From: Bacillus sp. 7884-1
Lineage (GTDB): Bacteria > Bacillota > Bacilli > Bacillales > Cytobacillaceae
Length of the DNA: 64,000 bases
Reading direction: 5' to 3'
NCBI RefSeq assembly: GCF_002272245.1
Contig: NZ_NPDD01000001.1
Coordinates: forward strand, 1-64,000
Shown in pieces: positions 44,751 through 53,574 of the stretch. A program made the position numbers and the translations under genes. Every line of letters begins with the position of its first letter. The stretch's first letter is position 1. Under the pieces are notes generated by a model. The model had not been told where the DNA came from and made no database searches. It saw nothing but the letters and a program-made list of their open reading frames with translations.

Positions 44751-45908
44751 TTATTTACTCTGTGCAGATAAGAAAACCTTTTGTGCTGCTAATATCCCTG
44801 ATCCCGGTTCGAAGGAATATGAGAAATCTTGTAATCCGGCTTCTATAAGCGAAACGGCTTGCAGGATATCGCTCGGAAAGCAATAGCCCATATGCCCAAA
44901 TCTGAAAATCTTCCCTTGCAGATGGCCAAGGCCACCAGCAAAATCGAGATGGTATTTCTCCTTTACATGACTGATGAACGGAGACAATTCTATTCCTTCT
45001 GGAGCACAAATGGCAGTAATGGTTGGTGATGCATACTCATCAGATGTTAACAGACCAATAGAGAGTGCCTTCATCGACTCACGAACCATATTTTTCATTA
45101 ATTCATGTCTAGCTACCGTTTGTGCAAATCCGTCTTCTTCGTCTATCAAATCACATGCCGCAGAGAGTCCAAAAATCAATGAAATCGCTGGGGTGTTCGG
45201 TGTCATTCCTTTTGAAGCCCACTCACGATAGCTTAATAAATCCAAATAATAGGAAGGTGTGTTCCTTTCCTCTATCACTTTCCACGCTCGTTCACTGACG
45301 CTTAAAAGTGCAAGGCCAGGAGGGAGCATCATCGCTTTTTGTGATCCGGTTACTAAAATATCAATTCCCCATTGATCCATTTCAGCAGGGGCCCCGCCAA
45401 GACAGCTAACTCCATCGACGATAAATAGAGCATCAGTATGTGTACGAACCACGTTAGCTAGTTTTTCAATTGGATTTAGGATACCTGTTGAGGTCTCATT
45501 GTAGGTGGCAAACACGGCCTTTATATTGGATAAAGGTTTTAGAAACTGAATTAGATCTTCTTCCGTACAAGCCTCGCCCCAGCTTTTTTCAAGTTTATGT
45601 ACCTTGAAACCATTTTTCTCACAAATCGAGACGAAATAATTACCAAAGGCTCCGACAGTGATGACCACTACCTCATCTCCGGGGGAAACTGTATTTACCG
45701 CTGCTGCTTCTAATGCTGCCGTTCCGCCTGATGGCAGTAGTAAAATATCTTGCTCCGTTCCGAAAATAGGTTTTACACGGTTGGTTGTTTCTTGGTATAA
45801 CCGTACAAACTCTTCAGTACGGTGACTAATCATGTCTTTGTTCATCGCCAGTTGAACTTTTTTAGGAATTGGGGTTGGTCCCGGGTGTCGTAAAATATTT
45901 GGATACAT
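44751..45908 (-). CDS. class V aminotransferase (alanine-glyoxylate aminotransferase family)
   Basis: A 385-residue PLP enzyme. Start is RHPGPTPIPKKVQLAM, the substrate loop LLPSGGTAALEAA, Asp in FIVDGVSCLGG and the PLP Lys in VTGSQKAMMLPPG, with the C-terminal RFGHMGY. Relatives include serine- and alanine-glyoxylate aminotransferases, PucG and the 2-aminoethylphosphonate group. The substrate is undetermined. It is transcribed alone. Confidence 0.9.
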   Translation of the reverse strand: MYPNILRHPGPTPIPKKVQLAMNKDMISHRTEEFVRLYQETTNRVKPIFGTEQDILLLPSGGTAALEAAAVNTVSPGDEVVVITVGAFGNYFVSICEKNGFKVHKLEKSWGEACTEEDLIQFLKPLSNIKAVFATYNETSTGILNPIEKLANVVRTHTDALFIVDGVSCLGGAPAEMDQWGIDILVTGSQKAMMLPPGLALLSVSERAWKVIEERNTPSYYLDLLSYREWASKGMTPNTPAISLIFGLSAACDLIDEEDGFAQTVARHELMKNMVRESMKALSIGLLTSDEYASPTITAICAPEGIELSPFISHVKEKYHLDFAGGLGHLQGKIFRFGHMGYCFPSDILQAVSLIEAGLQDFSYSFEPGSGILAAQKVFLSAQSK

Positions 45909-46003
45909 CTATTTCACTCCTTTTTTTATCTTGCATTTTTCATGACATCTCTTACTCTATAATATTATAGATTGGTGGAAAGTAACAACATTGGATATAA
46001 AAG

Positions 46004-46037
46004 ACAAAAGATTGAGATCAGCCTCAAGCTTTTGCCC
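46004..46037 (-). terminator. terminator of the DUF2207 pseudogene
   Basis: AAAAG.TTGAGG pairs with CTCAA.CTTTT on the minus strand just beyond the stop. Confidence 0.6.
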
Positions 46038-46038
46038 G

Positions 46039-47733
46039 TTAGAAAGTACCGGAGCCGCCACCGCCGCCGCCTGTTCCACCACCACCACTTGAACTGGAGC
46101 TGCCATCACCGCTGCTGCTAGTTGACTGATAGGCGGACCGGAAACTTGAAGAAGTGTCAGGGCCGATATAAATAATCGAGTAGAAGAGGGCCGTATCACC
46201 GTCATTATAGCTGGATGGGGTGAGTGCTTCTATTAGCTCATCGTTTTTCCGATACACCTCCTTGCTACTGATTCCAAGTCCGTAAATATAAGCACGCATG
46301 CGCTCGTCATCAGACCATTTCTCCCATTCTGCTTGTGGTGTTTCCTTAAAGCGAGCTTTAAACTGCTTCCATTCGTAAACAATCTGGGCACCCTCCCAGG
46401 TCTTTGGACGATAGACACAAGCGTAGAGGATAACCATAAAAAATAGTAGGAGTGCTGCGAAAAAGGAGCCTAAGAGATCATAAATCGGGAAAAGGAACAG
46501 AAACGGCAGCAGCAATACACTTGAAAGACCAACCAGTAAACGATAGGTTATTTTATTCTCATAAAGGGAATAACTGTCCACTTCGTGCTTGATAGCGTCT
46601 CGCCATTGTGACTGAAATAAATGGAAGTTAGTATGATTTTTCTTATTCTTTGTATAAGAAGTTAAATCCTCAAAGCTAAAGGTATGCTGACTGCCGATTT
46701 TATCAAAAAGCCATTCCATCAATATATTTTCATGCTTTAACGGGCTTTTCGGCCTAACTCTGTTAAACTTGTCATCTGCCGATTTAGTCACATAACCCTG
46801 GCGAACCAAATCTAGTAAACCAGCAGCCATCGCCTGCGGTTGAAGATAGTGATTGTTTGTAAAGAAAATCGTTGCCGGCAAGCTCATGATTAGCTTTGGT
46901 ACGGAATGGAACTGGGTACCTTCACGCATTAAATCATTGCGCCTTGAACGTGCGGACATCCAATCCCGAAGGAGTAACAGCAGAAAAATAATTGTAAAAG
47001 CAGGGAGACCTACCGTGCTAATCGTTGAAAGTGTTTCCTTGTTTTGGCATCGGCTGCAGCCTGCTCGATTAGTTCCTGCTCCGCCTTTAGAATGTCCTCT
47101 TTCATCGGTTTATCGGCAGTGGTTGTGGCATTTGGAAAAAGTCCAGCAGGGTAGGCCACGCGGATATCGGCATTGGTATTACTAGGAACATAGCCAAGAT
47201 TAAAAAAGACGGACCCATCTTCCTGAATGGTTTCAGCAGTAAACGCCTCGTCATATCCAAAGGCAATGACATCCTCTGTCGGTCCAGGCGGATGAATCGT
47301 AATTGAGAGATTTTCATAAGAGGATTCATTTCTGTCAACCAAAAAATGGCCAGTAAAATTGCGCAACATCTTGATATACTTCTATTCCGTTTTTAATGGT
47401 GTAGTGGAGTGTTACCGTAATCGTTTCATCCTCACCTTTACGGTGAATTTTATAAAGGTCATCTTCTTTTTCAATTCGTAAATTCTTTCCGTTCTCGGTT
47501 GCCGTAAATTGGCTAATGGAAGCTCCCTTTTTCGGGATCACTTCACGGGTAATCTCGTTAAACTCACCATCAAACACATACGTATGCGTTTCTTCTACTT
47601 TTACATCTCCGTTGTTTTGCAAGTAAGCGTCCATTTTCACATTGGTAATCGAAAATTCCACAGCTAAGCTTTGATGGGGGAAAACGAACAACAATGCAGC
47701 CAATAGCAAGCTAGTAATCCACTTTTTTAGCAT
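46039..47733 (-). pseudogene. DUF2207 membrane protein with two frameshifts
   Basis: Three consecutive minus-strand frames form one protein. The first (47733 down to about 47340) has a signal peptide MLKKWITSLLLAALLFVFPH and the domain start VEFSITNVKMDAYLQNNGDV. The second, to about 47044, carries DRNESSYENLSITIHPPG. The third has a membrane helix VGLPAFTIIFLLLLLRDW, two more hydrophobic segments and a serine/glycine-rich end finishing GGGGGGSGTF. Frame changes lie in a T/G run near 47345 and a GG/AAA run near 47044. Intact DUF2207 proteins have about 560 residues. Both lesions are in homopolymers, so sequencing error cannot be excluded. Confidence 0.82.
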
Positions 47734-47875
47734 AAGTGTGTCACCTTCTTTCCTATTAGTAGTTATACGAAGGAAAAGAGGGAAGGTTTAACAAAATTTT
47801 CCACCTGGGTGGAGCAAGATACGGATATAATGGGAATGTAGTCCATTTAAAGAAACTAGATAAAGGGGGCGGAAT

Positions 47876-48655
47876 ATGCTTGCAGAAATTCAAGGTAAAA
47901 TTAGTCGTACCGGTTCAAATTTAACGGAGCGGTTGGAAGATAATTTGACTGGGAATGTGTTCGGTGTATTGCGTTACATTCCATTTTCGGGAGTGCTTGG
48001 TGAAGTACTGGCAAATGGTGTTTATCCAAAATCAGTAGGGGAGGAAATACGCGATATCCATAAAGGCTTTTGGGCAGATTGTATTGATTTTTGGCCATAT
48101 GATCGAGAGGGGGAGATTGATGCCCTGATTGAATTTGAAAATGTGATGATAGGGATTGAAGTAAAGTATACAAGTGGGCTTTCTTCAGATGATGGGGTTA
48201 CGAATCATTTAGAGAAACAAAAAGCAGAAGAAATTTATAAAAGCATAAATCAGTTAGCCAGAGAATCTCGTATTGTTTCACGAAAAGGTCAAGATAAAAT
48301 TAAGCTGCTGCTTTTTATTGCAGACCGGAAGTCATGTAAAGACGTATACGTGGACATTTCTGCGAGAGGAATCATAGAAAAAGATGTGGCATTCGGCTAT
48401 ATTTCATGGCAAGATATTTTGCTTCAGTTAAAGAACTTACAAGTAGCAGATCCCTTTCATCAGGTTATGATTCAGGATATTATAGCACTTTTAACTAGAA
48501 AAGGATTTGAGGATTTTACACATATGCATATTGAGGCTCCTCAGCCAATAAATGAACACGACTATTTTAAATTTTCTATGCAAAACAAGGTTAAATTAAG
48601 CTTTGAAACCACTCTATCAATAAGTGAGGGATTGTATTATGAGTTCGGCGGATAA
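47876..48655 (+). CDS. PD-(D/E)XK-type nuclease family protein
   Basis: A 259-residue protein from ATG 47876 behind AAAGGGGG. The nuclease core EIDALIEFENVMIGIEVKY gives Glu80, Asp82, Glu95 and Lys97, the D-x(n)-E-x-K pattern, followed by a helix with Lys-rich turns and the strand KLLLFIADRK. The C-terminal 80 residues are unassigned. It probably cuts DNA or RNA. It overlaps the next gene by 17 bp, so the two act together. The pair may be a defence module; no known system name is recognised. Confidence 0.7.
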   Translation: MLAEIQGKISRTGSNLTERLEDNLTGNVFGVLRYIPFSGVLGEVLANGVYPKSVGEEIRDIHKGFWADCIDFWPYDREGEIDALIEFENVMIGIEVKYTSGLSSDDGVTNHLEKQKAEEIYKSINQLARESRIVSRKGQDKIKLLLFIADRKSCKDVYVDISARGIIEKDVAFGYISWQDILLQLKNLQVADPFHQVMIQDIIALLTRKGFEDFTHMHIEAPQPINEHDYFKFSMQNKVKLSFETTLSISEGLYYEFGG

Positions 48656-49229
48656 TATTCGAAATGCCTTTCATGTTGTCTATCATACATACGAAAATAT
48701 ACATAAATTAATGGATTATTGTAAAACTGTTGCTTCTGAGCAAAGTAATTATGTCAGCGTAGTAGATAAATTTTTGCGCTATAAATCGGATAATGACTTT
48801 TCTGGGTGGTTTATCCAAAATTTCATTCAATTGTTTCAGAATAAAGACGATATTGAATTGGAAAATGAGTGGCGGGATGGTCCGTTGTATGTCATGGAGC
48901 TTGAACTGTACAATGCTGATTTGGAGTTAGAAGAAAGCAAAGAGCTCCCATGTATACGGTTATCAAAATTTGAATATGAAAGTTTGCAAGATTGGTCAAG
49001 TGGATGTTCTCCGGCTAATCATTGGAGATTCTATTATCCATTACGTAATGACGATATTATGGATATACAAAAGGACGGAGATCATTTATACATTACACCG
49101 ATTGATCAAGAAGCCAGTAACCGCTATTATTGGGGTGTAAATAAAATAACCAGCAAGCGTATTCCGCTTACCGACATAACCGCTGATAATGTTGTAGAAC
49201 TGGTCTTTAAAACATTTGATAGTTTATAA
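48639..49229 (+). CDS. partner protein of the PD-(D/E)XK nuclease, unknown function
   Basis: About 196 residues from ATG 48639; an upstream GTG at 48624 shares the frame, but AGGGA fits 48639. It is soluble and acidic (KDDIELENEWRDG, ELELYNADLELEESKEL), with a conserved-looking WRFYYPLRNDD and many aromatic residues. No domain is recognised. Its start lies inside the end of the nuclease gene, so it is translationally coupled. It may be a regulator, specificity or immunity component. Confidence 0.6.
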   Translation: MSSADNIRNAFHVVYHTYENIHKLMDYCKTVASEQSNYVSVVDKFLRYKSDNDFSGWFIQNFIQLFQNKDDIELENEWRDGPLYVMELELYNADLELEESKELPCIRLSKFEYESLQDWSSGCSPANHWRFYYPLRNDDIMDIQKDGDHLYITPIDQEASNRYYWGVNKITSKRIPLTDITADNVVELVFKTFDSL

Positions 49230-49280
49230 GGATTTAATGAGTTGTATGCTAAATTAAATGATAGTAACTAAAAAAGGGTG

Positions 49281-49315
49281 GAAAAAGTGTAGAGACTGAA
49301 ACTCTACACTTTTTC
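49281..49315. terminator. terminator after the nuclease pair
   Basis: A 14-bp perfect stem GAAAAAGTGTAGAG / CTCTACACTTTTTC around ACTGAAA. Confidence 0.85.
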
Positions 49316-49369
49316 TGTGACTTCTCAGCGTAATACGTTTTACAGATTTAGCTCCGGTCACAAAAAAAA

Positions 49370-49510
49370 GATTCGGCCAGGTGCCGAATCAATAAAAAGA
49401 TAAACAATAGGGGTCTTGAAAAAGATAGATAATAATAGTAATAGTCTTTCCTTTACTTGTAATTATCATACCTGCTAATTATGAAAAAACTATTAATAAA
49501 GGTATAAGTT
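49370..49510 (+). repeat. GATTCGGC hairpin element (copy 1)
   Basis: The stem GATTCGGC/GCCGAATC around CAGGT (49370-49390) is followed by ATAGGGGTCTTGAAAAAGAT and an AT-rich stretch ending near CTAATTATGAAAAAAC. The same arrangement (stem GGATTCGGC/GCCGAATCC around CAGTT, then AAAAGGGGGTTATGAAAGAG, then AACAAATTATGAACAAAG) recurs at 59646-59770. It occupies most of the 500-bp gap before the next gene and could be a small RNA or a dispersed regulatory element. Confidence 0.5.
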
Positions 49511-49730
49511 TCTGTTACCGATTAAGCTGTTATTAAAAAATGAGAAACACATAAAGGATCAGTTTTTAGTAGAGAGTGTCGGTTTTGGACAACCCATCTA
49601 GAGCCTTCCGTAAGCTTTGACGTTTTAATGTGGAATAATTTTAGTTAATAATAATAATATCTTTATAGGGTATTAGGTAGGTAATGGTCCCTTTATTATG
49701 ACTCATATTACCTGAGAGGAGATGGTTGGA

Positions 49731-50117
49731 GTGAAGTTTTTACAAACAAAAGCTTGGATCCTTTTACTTCTCATACAAGTTCTCATGCTAATTATAAGTA
49801 TTTCGGGCGAAAATGGACCCGTAGGTGAAGGATCAGTTTTACACGCATATTTAACAAATGATCAAACCGATGCTGGAATTGAATTAAAGCTGCGTGGATC
49901 ATTGGTCATAGGAATGGCTTTATTTGGTTTTGCCATTCTAACAAATGCCTATCGTAAAGGACTTCGTTGGTCTTGGTATGTATGCTGGGTATATCCGTTA
50001 TACTTTATCCTCCATATCATTGGTTTTGGTACCTTTATGCCTGACATTATCTTTTTATTATTATCTTTAGCTGCACTATTTTTACCTTATAAAATCTTTT
50101 TTAAAGGAACTTGTTAA
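49731..50117 (+). CDS. small integral membrane protein of unknown function
   Basis: About 128 residues; AGGAG is spaced for GTG 49731 rather than the ATG at 49722. Four hydrophobic segments: AWILLLLIQVLMLIISIS, LVIGMALFGFAILTNAY, WYVCWVYPLYFILHIIGF and IIFLLLSLAALFLPYKIF. No family is recognised. Confidence 0.6.
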   Translation: MKFLQTKAWILLLLIQVLMLIISISGENGPVGEGSVLHAYLTNDQTDAGIELKLRGSLVIGMALFGFAILTNAYRKGLRWSWYVCWVYPLYFILHIIGFGTFMPDIIFLLLSLAALFLPYKIFFKGTC

Positions 50118-50235
50118 CATAAAAATCAGAAGCCTATCACCCATCCACTTATCATATGTGTTTTTTATGTTTATTTAATGGACATAACATATAAGGTAAG
50201 GAAGTTCATAAATTTTTAAAAAGGGGGGTGTTGTG

Positions 50236-50721
50236 ATGGGTAAGGAGTTTTCGAATAAAGATTCTGTAAGAATGGCGCTGATTGCTGGTACCATCCTTGG
50301 AATTATCGCTATTGGGGTTATAACGCTTAATGTTTTACTCGGTACAATGGTTCTTATATTAGCGGCAATCACTTTCGGTTTGTTCTGGTTTTATGGTACG
50401 GATACAACCGTTGTTTGCCACGGGAATGGCTTTACGGTGAAGATGGTGAGTAAAGGTAAAGGGACATCACTCCATGAGTACGGTTGGAATGAGGTTACGG
50501 AAACCAGATACTATGATAATGAAAGTGGAGAAGATCATTTGACTACCCGGCGTCTTCTTGTTAGGACAGCAAGCGGTCCTGTATTTAATCTCTATGCGAT
50601 GAAGGGCTTTGAGGAACTCATTTCGATTTTCAATCAAAAAACCAACCATTTGCCGTATGTTTGGGTGAAACCAAGAGAGTTGTCTAATATTTTTATGAAG
50701 CGAGAGCGCAGCTTTCTTTAG
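50236..50721 (+). CDS. membrane protein with PH-like cytoplasmic domain
   Basis: About 161 residues from ATG 50236 behind AAGGGGGG. Two adjacent membrane helices (MALIAGTILGIIAIGVITL and LLGTMVLILAAITFGLFWF) precede a beta-rich soluble domain (TTVVCHGNGFTVKMVSKG ... RRLLVRTASGPVFNLYAM) that resembles bacterial PH/YcxB-like domains. Function is unknown. Confidence 0.6.
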   Translation: MGKEFSNKDSVRMALIAGTILGIIAIGVITLNVLLGTMVLILAAITFGLFWFYGTDTTVVCHGNGFTVKMVSKGKGTSLHEYGWNEVTETRYYDNESGEDHLTTRRLLVRTASGPVFNLYAMKGFEELISIFNQKTNHLPYVWVKPRELSNIFMKRERSFL

Positions 50722-50816
50722 GAAGCAGGAGGTCATACTTCCTGTTTCTTAAGTTTGTTTTACTTTCAAGCTTTGAATATAATCATAGTAAAACGGTAAA
50801 CTTAGGAGGCGGCAGC

Positions 50817-51383
50817 ATGAAACGAGTGGCGGTATATTGCGGTTCAAGTTTGGGTGCTTCAGAGGCGTATAAAATTGGAGCGATTCAATTAGGGAAAGAG
50901 CTTGCGAAACGGAATATTACCTTGGTTTATGGCGGTTCAAGTATCGGATTGATGGGTGCCGTCGCAGATACCGTGTTAAGTGAAGGCGGAAATGCGATCG
51001 GTGTGATACCTAAGATTCTGGAGGAACGTGAAATCTCTCATAAGGGGTTAACGGAATTGATCACCGTTGATACCATGCATGAGCGAAAAGCAAAAATGGC
51101 CGAGTTAGTGGATGGATTTGTGGTTATGCCTGGCGGGACTGGAACGTTAGAAGAGTTTTTTGAAGTATTTACGTGGGGGCAAATCGGGCTGCATAAAAAG
51201 CCTTGCGGACTCCTCAATATCAATCATTATTACGACCCGCTGATTCGCTTGTTCGAGCATATGATTGATCAAAAGTTTCTGCAGGAAAAGTTCGGTTCGA
51301 TGGCAATTATTGAGGAAGAGCCAGCGGCCTTACTCGATAAATTTCTAAACTATGAGGCTCCTTCGGTGAAAGCATTTGAATAA
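50817..51383 (+). CDS. yvdD: LOG-family (TIGR00730) nucleoside 5'-monophosphate phosphoribohydrolase
   Basis: A 188-residue Rossmann-like enzyme. Motifs are VAVYCGSSLGASEAY, LVYGGSSIGLMGAVAD, MHERKAKMAELVDGF and the diagnostic PGGTGTLEEFFEVFTW. Family members release the free base from AMP-type nucleotides, and cytokinin ribotides are the best-known substrate. AGGAGG precedes the ATG. In a genome that may also degrade auxin this is a notable, but common, gene. Confidence 0.9.
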   Translation: MKRVAVYCGSSLGASEAYKIGAIQLGKELAKRNITLVYGGSSIGLMGAVADTVLSEGGNAIGVIPKILEEREISHKGLTELITVDTMHERKAKMAELVDGFVVMPGGTGTLEEFFEVFTWGQIGLHKKPCGLLNINHYYDPLIRLFEHMIDQKFLQEKFGSMAIIEEEPAALLDKFLNYEAPSVKAFE

Positions 51384-51394
51384 GAAGGAATGGG

Positions 51395-51419
51395 AAAAAG
51401 CAGTGGATACACTGCTTTT
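51395..51419 (+). terminator. terminator of the LOG gene
   Basis: AAAAGCAGTG / CACTGCTTTT stem around GATA. Confidence 0.85.
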
Positions 51420-51430
51420 ATCATTATCCA

Positions 51431-51697
51431 TTAATATAGTGAATGGATAGATAGGTAAATACATATAGCGGCTGCAGTAAATAAGAGGATAGACACTACA
51501 CGATTCATTCTCAACTTCATTCCAACAGCAGAAAAAAAGATGGCTGCCGCTAATTTAGAAATGCTTTCATAAAAAGAGGTATTCGAAAAATAGGAGCTGC
51601 TGAAAATGATGGAGGCAAGGAAAGATATAGATATGACTAATCTAAACCACAATGGTCCTTTGAGAAAAAGTTGAATCATAAATTTAATTCGCTGCAT
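51431..51697 (-). CDS. small membrane protein of unknown function
   Basis: An 88-residue protein with three hydrophobic segments (LWFRLVISISFLASIIFSS, ISKLAAAIFFSAVGM and VVSILLFTAAAICIYLSI) and a basic turn MKLRMNR between the last two. GGGAG lies before the ATG. No family is recognised; similar short proteins are common in Bacillus genomes. Confidence 0.6.
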   Translation of the reverse strand: MQRIKFMIQLFLKGPLWFRLVISISFLASIIFSSSYFSNTSFYESISKLAAAIFFSAVGMKLRMNRVVSILLFTAAAICIYLSIHSLY

Positions 51698-51849
51698 ACT
51701 GGAAAACTCCCTTCAAGAAAGCATATGGGGATTTAAAAAAAGTATAACTTGACTCCAATGTGTATCATCCTTTTTTGGCGTAATCATATTTTTCAATATA
51801 AGCAATGAATGGTACAATAATGTTAAATTATAGCAAGGAGGATGCCTAC

Positions 51850-52086
51850 GTGAAACCAATTAAAGTAGAAGATGAAGAATTAAAAAAAGCCGTTAATTCA
51901 GGTGAGTCATATTTTCAAATAGGTAATCGAAAATTTCTTTTATTTGAAGTCGAGCAAATAAAAGAACCTAATGTTTATGAGGTAAGTGAGCCGGAGGAGG
52001 AAAGAAAACTTTTAGAAGCATTAGAAGATGAAAACCCTGTATTATCGGAAGAAGAGATTAACAGAATGTTGGAAGAACATTTATGA
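51850..52086 (+). CDS. putative antitoxin of a two-gene module
   Basis: A 78-residue acidic protein from GTG 51850, with AAGGAGG nine bases upstream. The frame is open further 5' from 51805, but the ribosome site decides the later start. The N-terminal half could pack as a small beta-rich unit (SYFQIGNRKFLLFEVEQI); the C-terminal half is strongly acidic and helical (EEERKLLEALEDENPVLSEE), as in many antitoxins. Its stop overlaps the next gene by ATGA. Confidence 0.55.
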   Translation: MKPIKVEDEELKKAVNSGESYFQIGNRKFLLFEVEQIKEPNVYEVSEPEEERKLLEALEDENPVLSEEEINRMLEEHL

Positions 52087-52345
52087 AAGTACTGTGGAGA
52101 AAATCATCCATTCAATCATTACTAGAGCTTGATAGATGGAGATCCACAGTTGAACCCCCCCCCCCATTGGCCCTCTGCTTAGGATATCAATTGAGCATTA
52201 TTTCCATAATAAAGACTTAATACTTCATGTTCCAGGTAGAGCAGTCATTATTAGAAAATATCCTGTTGATTTACGAATGGTATTAATATCTGTTGGGAAA
52301 TCCGATCCTTATAAAGTGTTTTCGACTTACCTCGAGAAATATTGA
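52083..52345 (+). pseudogene. RelE/ParE-like toxin gene, out of frame at an 11-C tract
   Basis: The gene starts in the ATGA overlap with MKVLWRKSSIQSLLELDRW. At 52155-52165 eleven consecutive C shift the frame, and translation stops at 52218-52220 after about 45 residues. With nine or twelve C the frame continues as HYFHNKDLILHVPGRAVII, RKYPVDLRMVLISVG and ends YLEKY at 52345, giving a protein of about 86-87 residues. Size, coupling and the strand pattern suggest a RelE/ParE-type toxin, an inference without a search. The tract may be a switch, a fixed mutation or a sequencing error. Confidence 0.6.
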
Positions 52346-52379
52346 GATATTTTTAATAAGACATCCCCATCAAAAACCT

Positions 52380-52853
52380 CTGTGATTGTTATCTCTAATC
52401 AGTGTTCCGTCATTAAGCATTTTTCCTATTAATCCCTTTGAGGGGAAAAACCTCAATAAAATGTTTTCGACAGAGGTGCTGCCGAAGTCGTCACAGCCCG
52501 CACCTGCCTCTTTTGCTAATGCATTTTCCCAATTCGGTCCAGACAGGGAGATTCTTTGTTTTACGATTTCGTCTGGGTTAAGTGGAACCTATCAATCTGC
52601 TAGTATCGGCAAAGACTTATCCAATGCATAGGTGACCGTCTTTAATACACTGGCCGGTTCACTCGGACATGGACTCCAAATTATTCGTGCCGCTGAACTT
52701 ACCAAACAAGGCTCGACAGTGGAAGAAATTGTTGCTGACCTTACGAAATACCGTGAAAATATGAATATCTTAGTCCTTTTAAACACTTTAGAGAATATTG
52801 TAAAGGGCGGCCGGTTGAGTAAATTCCAAGGATCGCTGGCGAAAATCCTGTAA
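52380..52853 (+). pseudogene. decayed DegV-family (fatty-acid-binding) protein
   Basis: Pieces of a DegV protein in the same direction: LPKSSQPAPASFANAF, ILCFTISSGLSGTYQSA, a stop at 52629, then VFNTLAGSLGHGLQIIRAAE and LVLLNTLENIVKGGRLSKFQ. The N-terminal fold is unreadable and the protein stops about 100 residues short of the family's usual 280. Several lesions make this a dead gene. Confidence 0.78.
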
Positions 52854-52881
52854 CTTTTTCATAAAAGGTTGGTCCTTTTCC

Positions 52882-52990
52882 TCGACAAAAAATTTCCCGG
52901 AAAACTATTCAAGTTCTCACTTCAAAAAGGCTTGAGGGCATTTTAATCAAACGCTTGATTAAGGTGAAAACTAGTAGACCTTGTCGAAAA
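52882..52990. repeat. dispersed intergenic repeat (copy 1)
   Basis: TCGACAAAAAATTT at the left, and TTTTAATCAAACGCTTGATT with AAGG at the right, recur in the same order and spacing at 63155-63275 (TCGACAAAAATTTT and TTTTAATCAAACGATTAGTT). Identity is moderate. The core AATCAAACGNTTGATT is palindromic. Confidence 0.45.
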
Positions 52991-53012
52991 AAAGACCCAT
53001 TGAAAATGGGTC
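52986..53012 (-). terminator. terminator of hxlAB
   Basis: On the minus strand GACCCAT / ATGGGTC around TTTCA is followed by seven T. Confidence 0.8.
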
Positions 53013-53023
53013 AGTGTTTCAAT

Positions 53024-53572
53024 TTATTCTAAATTACTATGACGTCCAAATGCTGCTGTATGGTCCACTTGGGTAAGTGCGCTGTACTGAAGACATAGGG
53101 TATCAAATACAATATGAGCACATTGGTCAAATAGCGAACCAAGAGGCTGAATGGTTTTTAGTTCATTCTCACGGCGATATTTGGTGGCAGCTTGAACGTG
53201 TAGAATCGTGGTTGCAGCTGCCGCTAATGGTGATTCAGGATTTGTGGTAATACCCACCACCGAACAGCGAAGGGAATTTGTTTTTTCCGCCGTCCAAACG
53301 ACATTCTTGGTTGTACCTGAGCCGGAAATGGCTACTAAAAGATCGCCTTCTTCGATGGAAGGGGTGATGGTTTCGCCTACAACATAAACGGTTGCTCCTA
53401 AGTGCATTAAGCGCATCGCAAACGATTTTGCCATCAAGCCAGAACGTCCTTCACCAATGACAAATATACGCTTAGCATTTTGCAATTGGACTGCAATATT
53501 TTGTAGTTGGTTTTCTTCTATTTGGCTTAACACTGTTTCTATTTCTTTTATTATAGTAGGAATGAGTAACAT
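53024..53572 (-). CDS. hxlB: 6-phospho-3-hexuloisomerase-type SIS-domain protein
   Basis: About 182 residues from ATG 53572 behind GGAGG. The single SIS domain has RIFVIGEGRSGLMAKSFAMR, GDLLVAISGSGTTKNVV, VVGITTNPESPLAAAAT and the C-terminal active-site segment RHSNLE. It matches PHI enzymes, which isomerise 3-hexulose 6-phosphate and fructose 6-phosphate. Directly downstream of hxlA. In this sugar-acid regulon it may serve another ketose phosphate. Confidence 0.87.
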   Translation of the reverse strand: MLLIPTIIKEIETVLSQIEENQLQNIAVQLQNAKRIFVIGEGRSGLMAKSFAMRLMHLGATVYVVGETITPSIEEGDLLVAISGSGTTKNVVWTAEKTNSLRCSVVGITTNPESPLAAAATTILHVQAATKYRRENELKTIQPLGSLFDQCAHIVFDTLCLQYSALTQVDHTAAFGRHSNLE

Positions 53573-53574
53573 GA

